Assembly (NCBI GenBank): GCA_937858165.1
Contig: CALLZA010000944.1
Location: forward strand, 1-6,992
Direction: 5' to 3'
DNA length: 6,992 nucleotides
Origin: an uncultured Ardenticatenia bacterium
GTDB taxonomy: Bacteria; Chloroflexota; Anaerolineae; Promineifilales; Promineifilaceae
Below the pieces are notes generated by a model. It saw nothing but the letters and a program-made list of their open reading frames with translations, had not been told where the DNA came from and did no database searches. The first letter of the stretch is position 1, and every line of letters begins with the position of its first letter. The translations under genes were made by a program, and so were the position numbers. This document shows positions 1 to 5,608 of the stretch, piece after piece.

Positions 1-140
1 GCCTCTCGTCACACGTCCCTTGTGATTCTTTCTCTGTTCATGGCACAATAGTCAGTTATTGATTCTTACTTCATCAGCGTGTTCGTGTGTGTTGTAGTAC
101 GTCTTCTGTCAATACCCCTACTGATCCTTTTTTTTTTTTT
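1..140. other. Non-genomic read-through junk with poly-T
   Basis: This stretch lies outside the P5 adapter end, so it cannot be template DNA. It ends in 13 T (128-140) directly abutting the adapter. Homopolymer followed by random-looking sequence is what Illumina reads give after running off the end of a short fragment. Its low-GC, T-rich composition is unlike everything from 211 onward. No gene should be annotated here. Confidence 0.9.
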
Positions 141-210
141 AATGATACGGCGACCACCGAGATCTACACTAGATCGCTCGTCGGCAGCGTCAGATGTGTA
201 TAAGAGACAG
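141..210 (+). other. Illumina P5 + i5 index + Nextera Read 1 transposase adapter
   Basis: Positions 141-169 match the P5 flow-cell oligo. Positions 170-177 (TAGATCGC) match a Nextera i5 index. Positions 178-191 (TCGTCGGCAGCGTC) plus the 19-bp Tn5 mosaic end (192-210, AGATGTGTATAAGAGACAG) form the Nextera Read 1 adapter. The 70 bases are the exact reverse complement of 6832-6901. This is technical contamination, and genomic sequence begins at 211. Confidence 0.99.
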
Positions 211-1387
211 GCCCGACGGCCGCGCCACCCAGGATGAGCCACGTCGAGTTGACCCGGAAGCGAATCAGCAGCACGGCGGCAACGACCAGCAATAGCACCG
301 TCGGCACATCGACGATCGACTGCCGGGCCAGATCGACCGTCACCGCGGCCATCAGCCCCAGCGAGGCGGCCACAACGCCATCGAGCAGCGCGCTGAGCCA
401 CGGCGAGCGGCGCAGGCGCGGGATGAACGGGTTGGTGATGGCGACAAAGACGAAGCCGGGCAGGAAGATGGCCACCGTGGCCAGCACGGCGCCGGGCACG
501 CCGGCCACGAGGTAGCCGATGAACGTGGCCGTGGTGAAGACGGGGCCGGGCGTGAACTGGCCGATGGCCACGGCGTCGAGCAGTTGGCCGGAGGTGATCC
601 AGCCCAGCCGCTCGACGAACTCCGTTTGCAGAAAAGCGACCAGGACGTAACCGCTGCCATAGAGGACAGAGCCGATCTTGAGGAAGGAGAGGAAGAGCGT
701 CGTCAGCGTGACGGGCGCGGCCGCCCCCTGCGCCGCCCAGACCGCCCACTCGCCTGTCGCGTGATTGGCCAAACCGCGCCCCAGCCATAGCGCCGCGCCT
801 GTCGAGCGATTGGCCCAATCACCCCACAGCCGCCGCCCGTTGCGCGCCAGCATCAGCAGCAACCCACCGGCGGCCAGCAGCGCCAGCTCGTGGACGCCAA
901 CGAAGTAAAGGGCAAACGCGGCCACGGCCACGATCCCCGGCAGCCACGGCCGGATGGCCGTTCGCCCCAGCCCCCACACCGCTTGCAGGATGATGGCGAT
1001 GACCACCGGCTCGATGCCGTAGAGCAGGGATTCGGCGGCCGGCGTCGTGCCGTAGCGGGTGTAGAGCATGGCAATGGCCAAAACAATGGCAAAGGCGGGG
1101 AAGATAAAGCACACCCCGGCGGCCACCAGCCCCGGCCAGCCCGCCCGCCGGAAGCCGAGGTGGATGGCCGTCTCGGTCGAGTTGGGGCCGGGGATGAGGT
1201 TGGCCGCGGCCATCATGTCCAGGAACTCGGCGTCGGTGACCCACTGCCGCCGCGTCACCACTTCGTCGCGGAACATGGCGATGTGGGCCGCCGGGCCGCC
1301 GAACGCGGTTAGGCCCAGGCGCAGGAAGAGCAGGGCCACCTCGCGCAGCGCGCCGGGGGGGCGGGTCGCCGGGTCAGGTTGGGTCAT
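211..1387 (-). CDS. ChrA/CHR-family transporter (chromate efflux), 3' end cut by adapter
   Basis: This is a polytopic inner-membrane protein of the CHR superfamily. Characterised members expel chromate by proton-linked antiport; many homologues have untested substrates, so chromate is inferred. 392 residues are genomic, close to the usual 390-410 of long-chain two-domain ChrA, so only the last few residues are missing. The two homologous halves are visible: the first has FGGPAAHIAM (29-38) and IPGPNSTE (65-72); the second has IGSVLYGSGY (238-247) and GQFTPGPVF (276-284). Many hydrophobic segments are present, including 88-108, 124-140, 150-180 and 299-318. The reading frame runs on into the adapter, adding an artefactual tail (VSYTHLTLPTSDLV) that must be removed. 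Start ATG 1387-1385 is chosen because the family's N-terminal FLRxGxxxFGG motif follows shortly after. No Shine-Dalgarno is seen, but a GATAAT box lies 8 nt upstream. It sits 111 nt downstream of the histidine kinase on the same strand, separated from it by a repeat element. Confidence 0.9.
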
Positions 1388-1395
1388 AAAGAAGG

Positions 1396-1401
1396 ATTAT
1401 C
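1396..1401 (-). promoter_or_regulatory. Possible -10 box GATAAT directly upstream of chrA
   Basis: Read on the minus strand, 1401-1396 is GATAAT, 8 nt before the chrA ATG. The ATG has no Shine-Dalgarno (the upstream bases read ATCCTTCTTT). This spacing would give a leaderless mRNA. The box belongs to the repeat's conserved ATTATC end, and no good -35 is seen, so the match may be chance. Confidence 0.25.
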
Positions 1402-1516
1402 CGCCGATTGGGCAAATTGGGCAGATTTTAAGAAGCTCACGCAAAGGCAGTAAGGGCGAAGGCGCAAAGAGTGCCAACGAAAGAAAGCATGGCGTACTTC
1501 ACGCCTTAGCTTGAGC
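1396..1516. repeat. About 120-bp imperfect palindromic repeat, copy A
   Basis: It begins ATTATCCGCCGATT (1396-1409), exactly as copy B does at 6115-6128. Three 9-bp units follow at 1401-1427: CCGCCGATT, GGGCAAATT, GGGCAGATT. A GC(A)AAG-rich region comes next. The palindrome arms GCTCACGCAAAGGC (1435-1448) and GCCTTAGCTTGAGC (1503-1516) pair at 12 of 14 positions. Both copies also share GCGTACTT near the right arm. The right arm overlaps the end of the kinase gene and supplies its last five codons (AQAKA). The left end sits 9 bp from the chrA start. GCAAAG-type short-unit repeats are common between genes in several phyla including Chloroflexota. It looks like a non-autonomous, MITE-like or REP-like element; no transposase is nearby. 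Confidence 0.7.
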
Positions 1517-3208
1517 GTTTGGCTGGTTAAGGACGCATGCCAACCGGGTGCCGCGGCCAGGGGCGGAGTCAATGGTCAACCGCGCGCCGACGGCCTCGGC
1601 CCGCTCGGCCGCGCCCAGCAAGCCAAAGTGCCCCCCGGCAGCCAGCTCGGCCGGGCGCTGGGCCGCATCGAACCCGACGCCGTCGTCGCTGATAATCAGC
1701 GTCGTCGCCAGCGCATCAAAGGTCAACGCCACGGTGGCCATGCTCGCCTGGGCGTGGCGGCCCACGTTGCGCAATCCCTCCTGAGCCACACGGTAGAAAG
1801 CCAGCTCAGCCTCCGGCGACAGCCGCCGCGCCTCGCCGGTCGGCTCGAAGCGCACCGGCACGCCCAGCATCTCGGTTGCGTCGCGGGCCAGGAGCGACAG
1901 CGCCGGAGCCAGGCCGAGATCGTCGAGGTAGCTCGGCCGCAGGTCACGCGTCAGCCGCCGCAGCTCGGCCATCGTCGCCGCGGCCATGCGCTCCATCTCG
2001 GCCAGTTGGGCGATTGTGGCCGGGTCGGCGGCCGTCTGTTGGGCCAGTTGAATGCGCTGATTCAGGGCGATAAGCGACTGGAGCGTCTCGTCGTGCAGCT
2101 CGCGGGCCAGTCGCCGCCGCTCCTCCTCCTGTCCGGCCGTCAGCGCGCCCAGGTAGTCGCGCAACCCCTGTTGCGCCATGTGCAGTCGCCGCGCCATATG
2201 CACCAGATGAGCGTGGAGCAGCCGAATTTCGGCGATACCGCCGACCGGTTCGCTGACAGCGTCGAACTCGCCGCGGCCGAGCGCCGTCGTGTTGGCCGCC
2301 AGCCGCTGCAACGGCCGGACAACCTGTCGCGCACCGAACCACAACCCGGCCACGGCCACGGCCAGCGCCGGCAGCAGCACAAACGGCACCAGCTCGGTGC
2401 CGCGCAGCAGCGGCCCGCCCATCTCGCGCCACGCCTCCTCCATCACCAACGCCCAGCCGACGGGGGCGACGGGCGTATAGCTGACGACGTGTTCGTCACC
2501 GGCGACAGGCAGGTAAGTCGTGCCGATTTCGCCGCGCAGCGCCTCGGCGATGCCGGGGTGGGCAATTCCCCCGCCGGCATGGTCGCCCAGTTCGCCGGCC
2601 TGAAAGAGCAGCGTCCCGTCGGCCGCGGCCAGGTAAGCCGCGGCATGGTCGCCGGGCAGGACGATGCGGCCGATGACCTCGCGCGCCAGCACTGCCGGGT
2701 CGATGGCCCCCGCGGCCAGCACGCCCCCGGCGTTGGCGACGATGAGCGCCGTCGCCCGGCCGGTCGTCGGGTCGCGGAAAAGGGGCAGGAAGCGGGCCGC
2801 GCCCGGTGTGGCCGCCGCCGCGCGCAGGGCGGCGGCCGCTTCCGGCTGGGCTGCCAGCGCCACCCACCAGTCGGCCTCGTCGGCGGCCAGGGGGCGGCCC
2901 GCGCTGTCGAAGAGAGCCAAGCCGGTGAAGTCGGCGCGAAAAGCGGACACCTCGCTCAGGGCCACCATCGGGTCTACGGCTGCGGCGTGCAGCGCCAGGC
3001 TCTCGACCAGCGCCGCCCGCCGCTGCAACTGCTCCTCCAGGGCGGCAGCGGCAGCGCGGACGGCCCGCTCGTCGCGCTCGCCAACCATCTGGCGCATGGC
3101 CTGCTGGTGGAGGCGCAGACCCCCCAGGGCAACGACGCCCAACAGCAGCGTCAGCGGCAAGACGGTGTAGATGAGCAGTTGCGGCGCAAGGCTGCGGGCG
3201 CGGTTCAT
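1499..3208 (-). CDS. NarL-family (HisKA_3) sensor histidine kinase with extracytoplasmic Cache-like sensor
   Basis: This is the membrane sensor of a two-component system: it autophosphorylates on His and passes the phosphate to the regulator encoded just upstream. Domains in order over 569 residues are: TM1 about 10-32; an extracytoplasmic region about 33-270, whose end (VVSYTPVAPVGWALV, 241-255) resembles a double-Cache sensor; TM2 about 271-292; HAMP about 293-345; a HisKA_3 dimerisation domain with phospho-acceptor H372 in RELHDETLQSL; and an HATPase domain with N-box (QEGLRNVGRHA, N481), G1 box DDGVGFD (508-514) and GHFGLLGAAERA (526-537). All catalytic elements look intact. Its ATG (3208-3206) overlaps the regulator's TGA (3207-3205), an ATGA arrangement indicating translational coupling. 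The last five codons and the stop lie in a repeat arm. The ligand cannot be read from the sequence. Confidence 0.93.
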   Translation of the reverse strand: MNRARSLAPQLLIYTVLPLTLLLGVVALGGLRLHQQAMRQMVGERDERAVRAAAAALEEQLQRRAALVESLALHAAAVDPMVALSEVSAFRADFTGLALFDSAGRPLAADEADWWVALAAQPEAAAALRAAAATPGAARFLPLFRDPTTGRATALIVANAGGVLAAGAIDPAVLAREVIGRIVLPGDHAAAYLAAADGTLLFQAGELGDHAGGGIAHPGIAEALRGEIGTTYLPVAGDEHVVSYTPVAPVGWALVMEEAWREMGGPLLRGTELVPFVLLPALAVAVAGLWFGARQVVRPLQRLAANTTALGRGEFDAVSEPVGGIAEIRLLHAHLVHMARRLHMAQQGLRDYLGALTAGQEEERRRLARELHDETLQSLIALNQRIQLAQQTAADPATIAQLAEMERMAAATMAELRRLTRDLRPSYLDDLGLAPALSLLARDATEMLGVPVRFEPTGEARRLSPEAELAFYRVAQEGLRNVGRHAQASMATVALTFDALATTLIISDDGVGFDAAQRPAELAAGGHFGLLGAAERAEAVGARLTIDSAPGRGTRLACVLNQPNAQAKA

Positions 3209-3840
3209 GGCTCGGTGGGGGCGATGAGGCCCAGGGCGACGGCGCGCATCACCGCTTCGGTGCGCGTCGCTGCGTGGAGCTTGCCGTAGACGTGGGCCAG
3301 ATGCCCCTGCACGGTGCGGTCGCTGATGGTCAGTTGGGCGCTGATGGCCTTGTTGGTGTAGCCGCGGGCGGCCAGGGCCAGCACCTCCAGTTCGCGCTCC
3401 GACAGCGGCTCGTAGACCTCGGTCAGGGTCACGGCGCGGGCGCGAATGGCAGCGTCAAGGGCTTGCTTGCCCTCGTGTACGTCGCGCACGGCGCGAATGA
3501 GGGCGGCAGGCACGGCCGTCTTCAACACGTAGCCATTGGCCCCGGCCTGCAAAGCCGCGGCGACGTACGGGTCATCGTCGTAGGCGGTCAGAATGAGCAC
3601 GCCCACGGCCGGGTGCGTCGCCCGGCTCCAACGGGCAACCTCGATGCCCGTGGCCCGCGGCATCTGAATGTCGAGCACGGCCACGTCGGGCTGGTGGGCG
3701 GCGATGAGGCGGCGCGCCGCGTCGCCGTCGTCGGCCTCGGCCACGACGCGCAGATCGGCCGCGCTCTCCAGGAATTGGCGGATACCAGCGCGCACAACGG
3801 CGTGGTCGTCGGCCAGGAGGATGCGTATGGGAGTGGACAT
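3205..3840 (-). CDS. NarL/FixJ-family response regulator
   Basis: This is a DNA-binding transcription factor switched by phosphorylation, 211 residues, the normal length for the family. The receiver domain (about 4-120) has acidic pair D11/D12, phospho-acceptor D57 in VLDIQMP, T85 and K107 (VLKT). The LuxR-type helix-turn-helix (about 145-205) has LSERELEVLALAARGYTNKA and ISDRTVQGHL. The start chosen is MSTPIRILLADDHAVV at 3840, because receiver domains begin at about this point. An in-frame ATG at 3849 would add MSP, and an upstream ATG at 3966 would add 42 residues encoded by a short-unit intergenic repeat (SYFAPRIS), which is implausible. It is encoded first, followed by the kinase with a 4-bp overlap, and is transcribed divergently from the methionine-rich/DUF1573 cluster, which is its most obvious candidate target. 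Confidence 0.93.
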   Translation of the reverse strand: MSTPIRILLADDHAVVRAGIRQFLESAADLRVVAEADDGDAARRLIAAHQPDVAVLDIQMPRATGIEVARWSRATHPAVGVLILTAYDDDPYVAAALQAGANGYVLKTAVPAALIRAVRDVHEGKQALDAAIRARAVTLTEVYEPLSERELEVLALAARGYTNKAISAQLTISDRTVQGHLAHVYGKLHAATRTEAVMRAVALGLIAPTEP

Positions 3841-3847
3841 CGGAGAC

Positions 3848-3853
3848 ATTATA
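3848..3853 (-). promoter_or_regulatory. -10 box TATAAT 7 nt before the response-regulator ATG
   Basis: On the minus strand 3853-3848 reads TATAAT, a perfect -10 consensus, followed by 7 nt (GTCTCCG region) and the ATG at 3840. That geometry predicts transcription starting at or next to the start codon, a leaderless mRNA, in keeping with the lack of a clear Shine-Dalgarno. The expected -35 position (about 3871-3876, TCGTAT) is a poor match. Confidence 0.4.
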
Positions 3854-3854
3854 G

Positions 3855-3885
3855 AGATACGAGGTGCGAAATACGAGATAGGCGT
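3855..3885. repeat. Short-unit intergenic repeat of the TACGA type
   Basis: The run contains ATACGAGGT, GCGAAATACGAGATA and related units with a rough 8-9 base spacing. Similar AAATACGAA-type low-complexity tracts are, from memory, frequent between genes in Chloroflexota and other environmental bacteria. It translates on the minus strand as SYFAPRIS, which is why the longer N-terminus of the response regulator is not accepted. Confidence 0.45.
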
Positions 3886-3927
3886 GAAGAACGAGGGGCC
3901 TTGCGCGCCTTTCATAGAAGGAGTTCG

Positions 3928-4026
3928 ATGGCCGACAATACGCCATTTGGCGCTGCGTTCGGCCAATCGGGCGGGCTATACTGGCATCATCGTCAAGTGA
4001 ACGTCGAACTGGAGATAACACCATGA
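3928..4026 (+). CDS. Possible 32-residue upstream small ORF overlapping the Met-rich gene
   Basis: An AAGGAG (3918-3923) lies 4 nt before ATG 3928. The frame encodes MADNTPFGAAFG...NVELEITP and stops at TGA 4024-4026, overlapping the next gene's ATG (4023) in an ATGA arrangement. A strong ribosome site plus coupled overlap is what a leader peptide would show. Against this, the best -10 for the cluster (TATACT, 3977-3982) lies inside the frame, the spacing is short, and the peptide resembles nothing I recognise. It may be chance. Confidence 0.3.
   Translation: MADNTPFGAAFGQSGGLYWHHRQVNVELEITP
3977..3982 (+). promoter_or_regulatory. Candidate -10 (TATACT) for the Met-rich/DUF1573 cluster
   Basis: TATACT matches five of six bases of TATAAT and lies about 40 nt before the first gene's ATG. 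With a start near 3989 the leader would be about 34 nt and include GGAG (4011-4014), 8 nt before ATG 4023. At 17-bp spacing the -35 is TGCGTT, a poor match. A weak -35 is typical of promoters that need an activator, which would suit control by the neighbouring response regulator. Confidence 0.4.
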
Positions 4027-4391
4027 AAACTCGTCTTCTACGCTACATTCTACCGCTGCTAATGCTGGGGAGCGCGCTGGCCGTGGTCGTCTATCAGGCC
4101 CAGACGGCTGAAGCACCGCCCCCGGCCTGGCACGGCGAAGGCACGATGCGCGGCATGCACGGCACAATGACCGGCATGAACGGCATGATGCAGGGTCTTC
4201 AGGCGACCCCCATGTCGCCCGAGATGATGCAGCAGATGCAAGGCATGATGGGCGGCATGCACGCCATGATGGCTGAGATGCAGCAGATGCCCCACGACGC
4301 GGACATGACCGCGATGATGCAGCAGATGGAGGGCATGATGGGCAACATGCAGGGGATGATGGAGCAGATGCACCCGGCAGGAGAGGAGTAA
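4023..4391 (+). CDS. Exported methionine-rich protein, candidate Cu(I)-binding
   Basis: A 122-residue protein of no family I can name. An N-terminal hydrophobic segment (about 5-24) looks like a signal peptide with a possible cleavage near the AEA at 29-31; if uncleaved it would be a membrane anchor. The rest is dominated by methionine: 29 Met in all, 27 of them within residues 42-116, with five His (37, 46, 80, 91, 117) and no Cys. The Met positions follow a 7-residue pattern MMxxMxx (68/69/72, 75/76/79, 82/83/86, 89; then 98/99/102, 105/106/109, 112/113/116). On a helix this makes a continuous Met stripe. Clustered Met is the hallmark of extracytoplasmic Cu(I)/Ag(I) binding in known copper proteins, so a copper sponge or carrier role is inferred. 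GGAG at 4011 precedes the ATG by 8 nt. It heads a four-gene cluster, with the next gene 34 nt away. Confidence 0.85.
   Translation: MKTRLLRYILPLLMLGSALAVVVYQAQTAEAPPPAWHGEGTMRGMHGTMTGMNGMMQGLQATPMSPEMMQQMQGMMGGMHAMMAEMQQMPHDADMTAMMQQMEGMMGNMQGMMEQMHPAGEE
4224..4370 (+). repeat. Internal duplication in the Met-rich gene
   Basis: ATGATGCAGCAGATG occurs at 4224-4238 and again at 4314-4328, 90 nt apart in frame. Each is followed by GGCATGATGGGC about 6 bases later. The two blocks encode the two Met-stripe segments (residues 68-89 and 98-116). The nucleotide match suggests that the repeat arose by duplication and not only by selection for methionine. Confidence 0.7.
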
Positions 4392-4425
4392 GCGGCCCAA
4401 CCAATCCACGATGAGGTTTTGAGAG

Positions 4426-4989
4426 ATGGCACACACCTATCCGCGCAAGCGCAAGCAACCCACCAACAACCGCGAACTGTGGCTGGCCCTGGCTTTCCTC
4501 GGTGGGGCGATCCTGCTGGTCGTCCTGGGCGTCGTCATGGCCAACCGTCCGGCCGCGCCCGTGGCCGCCGGCGATGGTGACATCGTCGTGGGCCGCCGCA
4601 TTGTGGCCGGCCACGACATGGGCGCCGGCCCGGCAATCGACTTTCTGCCCGCCGATGGGCCGCAACCCAATGTCGTCGTGCCGGAGGCGTCGTACAACTT
4701 CGGGCGCATCGGCCCCAAGGATGTGATGACGCGCACCTTCCTGCTGCGTAACAACGGCGAGGCCCCGCTGACCATCAGCCGCGCTTATACCACCTGTGGC
4801 TGCACGGCGGCCGAGATCTCGGCCGACGTCATCCCGCCCGGCAAGGCCGTGACCATTGAACTGGTCTACGACGCCGGCTTCCACGACACCGCCGGCCAAA
4901 CCGTCCGCCGCGGCCTGATCATCGAGAGCAACGACCCCGACCAGCCGCAGGCGGAGATCTGGGTGCAGGCAGACGTGGCCCAGAACTAA
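4426..4989 (+). CDS. Membrane-anchored DUF1573 protein
   Basis: 187 residues: a basic N-terminus (RKRK, 7-10), one membrane helix (about 18-39), a linker, then a DUF1573 domain (about 88-184), an Ig-like beta fold of unknown biochemical function. Diagnostic features are FGRIG (92-96), RNNGEAPL (108-115), TTCGCTAAE (122-130), PPGK (137-140) and SNDPDQP (168-174). C124 and C126 form a CxC pair, and H153 lies 27 residues after C126. The downstream paralogue keeps exactly this spacing. With the positive residues before the helix, the domain should face outside the cytoplasm. A TGAGG (4412-4416) lies 9 nt before the ATG. It is 34 nt after the Met-rich gene and 15 nt before the PCYCGC lipoprotein gene, so they are probably co-transcribed. 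A metal or thiol role is inference from the Cys/His set and neighbours. Confidence 0.88.
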   Translation: MAHTYPRKRKQPTNNRELWLALAFLGGAILLVVLGVVMANRPAAPVAAGDGDIVVGRRIVAGHDMGAGPAIDFLPADGPQPNVVVPEASYNFGRIGPKDVMTRTFLLRNNGEAPLTISRAYTTCGCTAAEISADVIPPGKAVTIELVYDAGFHDTAGQTVRRGLIIESNDPDQPQAEIWVQADVAQN

Positions 4990-5004
4990 GGCACTCTCTA
5001 GCCA

Positions 5005-5526
5005 ATGAACACCAAAATGACCACCCTGACACGCCTATGGCTGACCCTGATGCTGATCTTCGGCGCGGGGCTGGCGGCCTGTGGCGGCCGCGAAGAGGCC
5101 GCCGCGCCCTCGCGATCACTCGACGACGGCTATCGCAACGTCGCCCCGGTGGCGGGCCACAACCACGCCATGGCGGCCGTCAGCGTCCTGCCGCCGGACA
5201 TGCGCCAGATGCCGCGCGAGACCACACAGGCCTACCTTTTCTCGCTAGCCAACCCCGACCTGGCCCAGGCCGTTCCCTGCTACTGCGGTTGTGTCGGGCT
5301 GGGTCACGTCAGCAGCTATGATTGTTACGTGGCCGAGGCCCAACCCGGCCAGGCTATCGTCTTCGACGCCCACGCCCGGAACTGTCAGGTCTGTGTCGAC
5401 ATCACCCAGGACGCGATGCGGCTGCTGGACGAAGGGCGCTCACCACCCGAGATTCGCGCCTTCATTGACGCAACCTATGCCGTCTATGGCCCGGCAACGC
5501 CGCTGGAGATGGACGACCACGGGTAG
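5005..5526 (+). CDS. PCYCGC-motif lipoprotein
   Basis: 173 residues. A signal peptide (about 8-25) ends in lipobox LAAC with lipidated C26, so the protein is anchored at the outer face of the membrane. The core carries PCYCGC (91-96), H101, DCYV (106-109) and NCQVC (126-130), giving six further Cys (92, 94, 96, 107, 127, 130). This is the pattern of the Pfam family named for the PCYCGC motif (as I recall PF13798), found in Bacillus relatives and others, with unknown function. A structural metal site or disulfides are plausible. HNH at 52-54 and a DDH near the C-terminus are extra possible ligands. No Shine-Dalgarno is seen at ATG 5005; ATG 5017 is an alternative but equally lacks one. It is 15 nt after the DUF1573 gene, suggesting translational linkage. 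Confidence 0.88.
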   Translation: MNTKMTTLTRLWLTLMLIFGAGLAACGGREEAAAPSRSLDDGYRNVAPVAGHNHAMAAVSVLPPDMRQMPRETTQAYLFSLANPDLAQAVPCYCGCVGLGHVSSYDCYVAEAQPGQAIVFDAHARNCQVCVDITQDAMRLLDEGRSPPEIRAFIDATYAVYGPATPLEMDDHG

Positions 5527-5543
5527 AGTAGCGGGTGGCGAGT

Positions 5544-5575
5544 GGCGAACCCTCTCTGGCAGGAGAGGGTTCGCC
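5544..5575 (+). terminator. Perfect 13-bp stem-loop between the PCYCGC and second DUF1573 genes
   Basis: GGCGAACCCTCTC (5544-5556) pairs without mismatch with GAGAGGGTTCGCC (5563-5575) around a 6-nt loop TGGCAG. It lies 18 nt after the PCYCGC stop and 34 nt before the next ATG. No U-tract follows in either direction, so a classical intrinsic terminator is unlikely. Partial termination, RNA processing or 3'-end stabilisation is more likely. It is preceded by GTGGCGA-type short repeats (5535-5548), so it may be a mobile intergenic palindrome. Confidence 0.55.
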
Positions 5576-5608
5576 CTCCTCAATACACTTTCTGAAGGAA
5601 ACAAACGA

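Larger units (their letters stand above)
3841..4022. promoter_or_regulatory. Divergent intergenic region between the regulator and the Met-rich cluster
   Basis: The 182 bp separate two diverging transcription units, so they must hold both promoters and probably the regulator's binding site. Visible parts are a minus-strand TATAAT next to the regulator start, a tandem TACGA-like repeat (about 3855-3885), a strong AAGGAG with a small open frame (3918-4026), and a plus-strand TATACT (3977-3982). An inverted pair TTGGC (3947-3951) / GCCAA (3962-3966) with a 10-base gap lies just upstream of TATACT and could be an operator. No recognised factor site was found. Confidence 0.5.

Noticed and set aside
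1401..1470. Possible CRISPR-like tandem units (9-bp GGGCARATT and GCAAAG units)
   Set aside because: Units are far too short, there are no unique spacers of constant length and no cas gene; they are part of the palindromic repeat.
1511..3289. 592-codon plus-strand open frame opposite the histidine kinase
   Set aside because: It is the antisense shadow of a GC-rich gene; the peptide is Gln/Arg/Gly-rich with no domain, while the minus frame has every kinase motif.
3841..3966. 42-residue N-terminal extension of the response regulator
   Set aside because: It is encoded by a short-unit intergenic repeat (SYFAPRIS) and the divergent promoter region; receiver domains start at the MSTPIRILLADD position.
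3274..4026. 250-codon plus-strand open frame over the response regulator
   Set aside because: Shadow of the receiver and helix-turn-helix gene. Only its last 32 codons, which have their own AAGGAG, were kept as a separate tentative item.
4059..4436. His-rich minus-strand frame (many LLHH units) opposite the Met-rich gene
   Set aside because: ATG read backwards is CAT, so Met-rich coding always gives a His-rich antisense frame. It lacks a sensible start context.
5291..5608. Upstream extension of the second DUF1573 frame
   Set aside because: It overlaps the PCYCGC gene out of frame and would bury the signal peptide and lipobox inside the protein; AAGGA supports ATG 5609.
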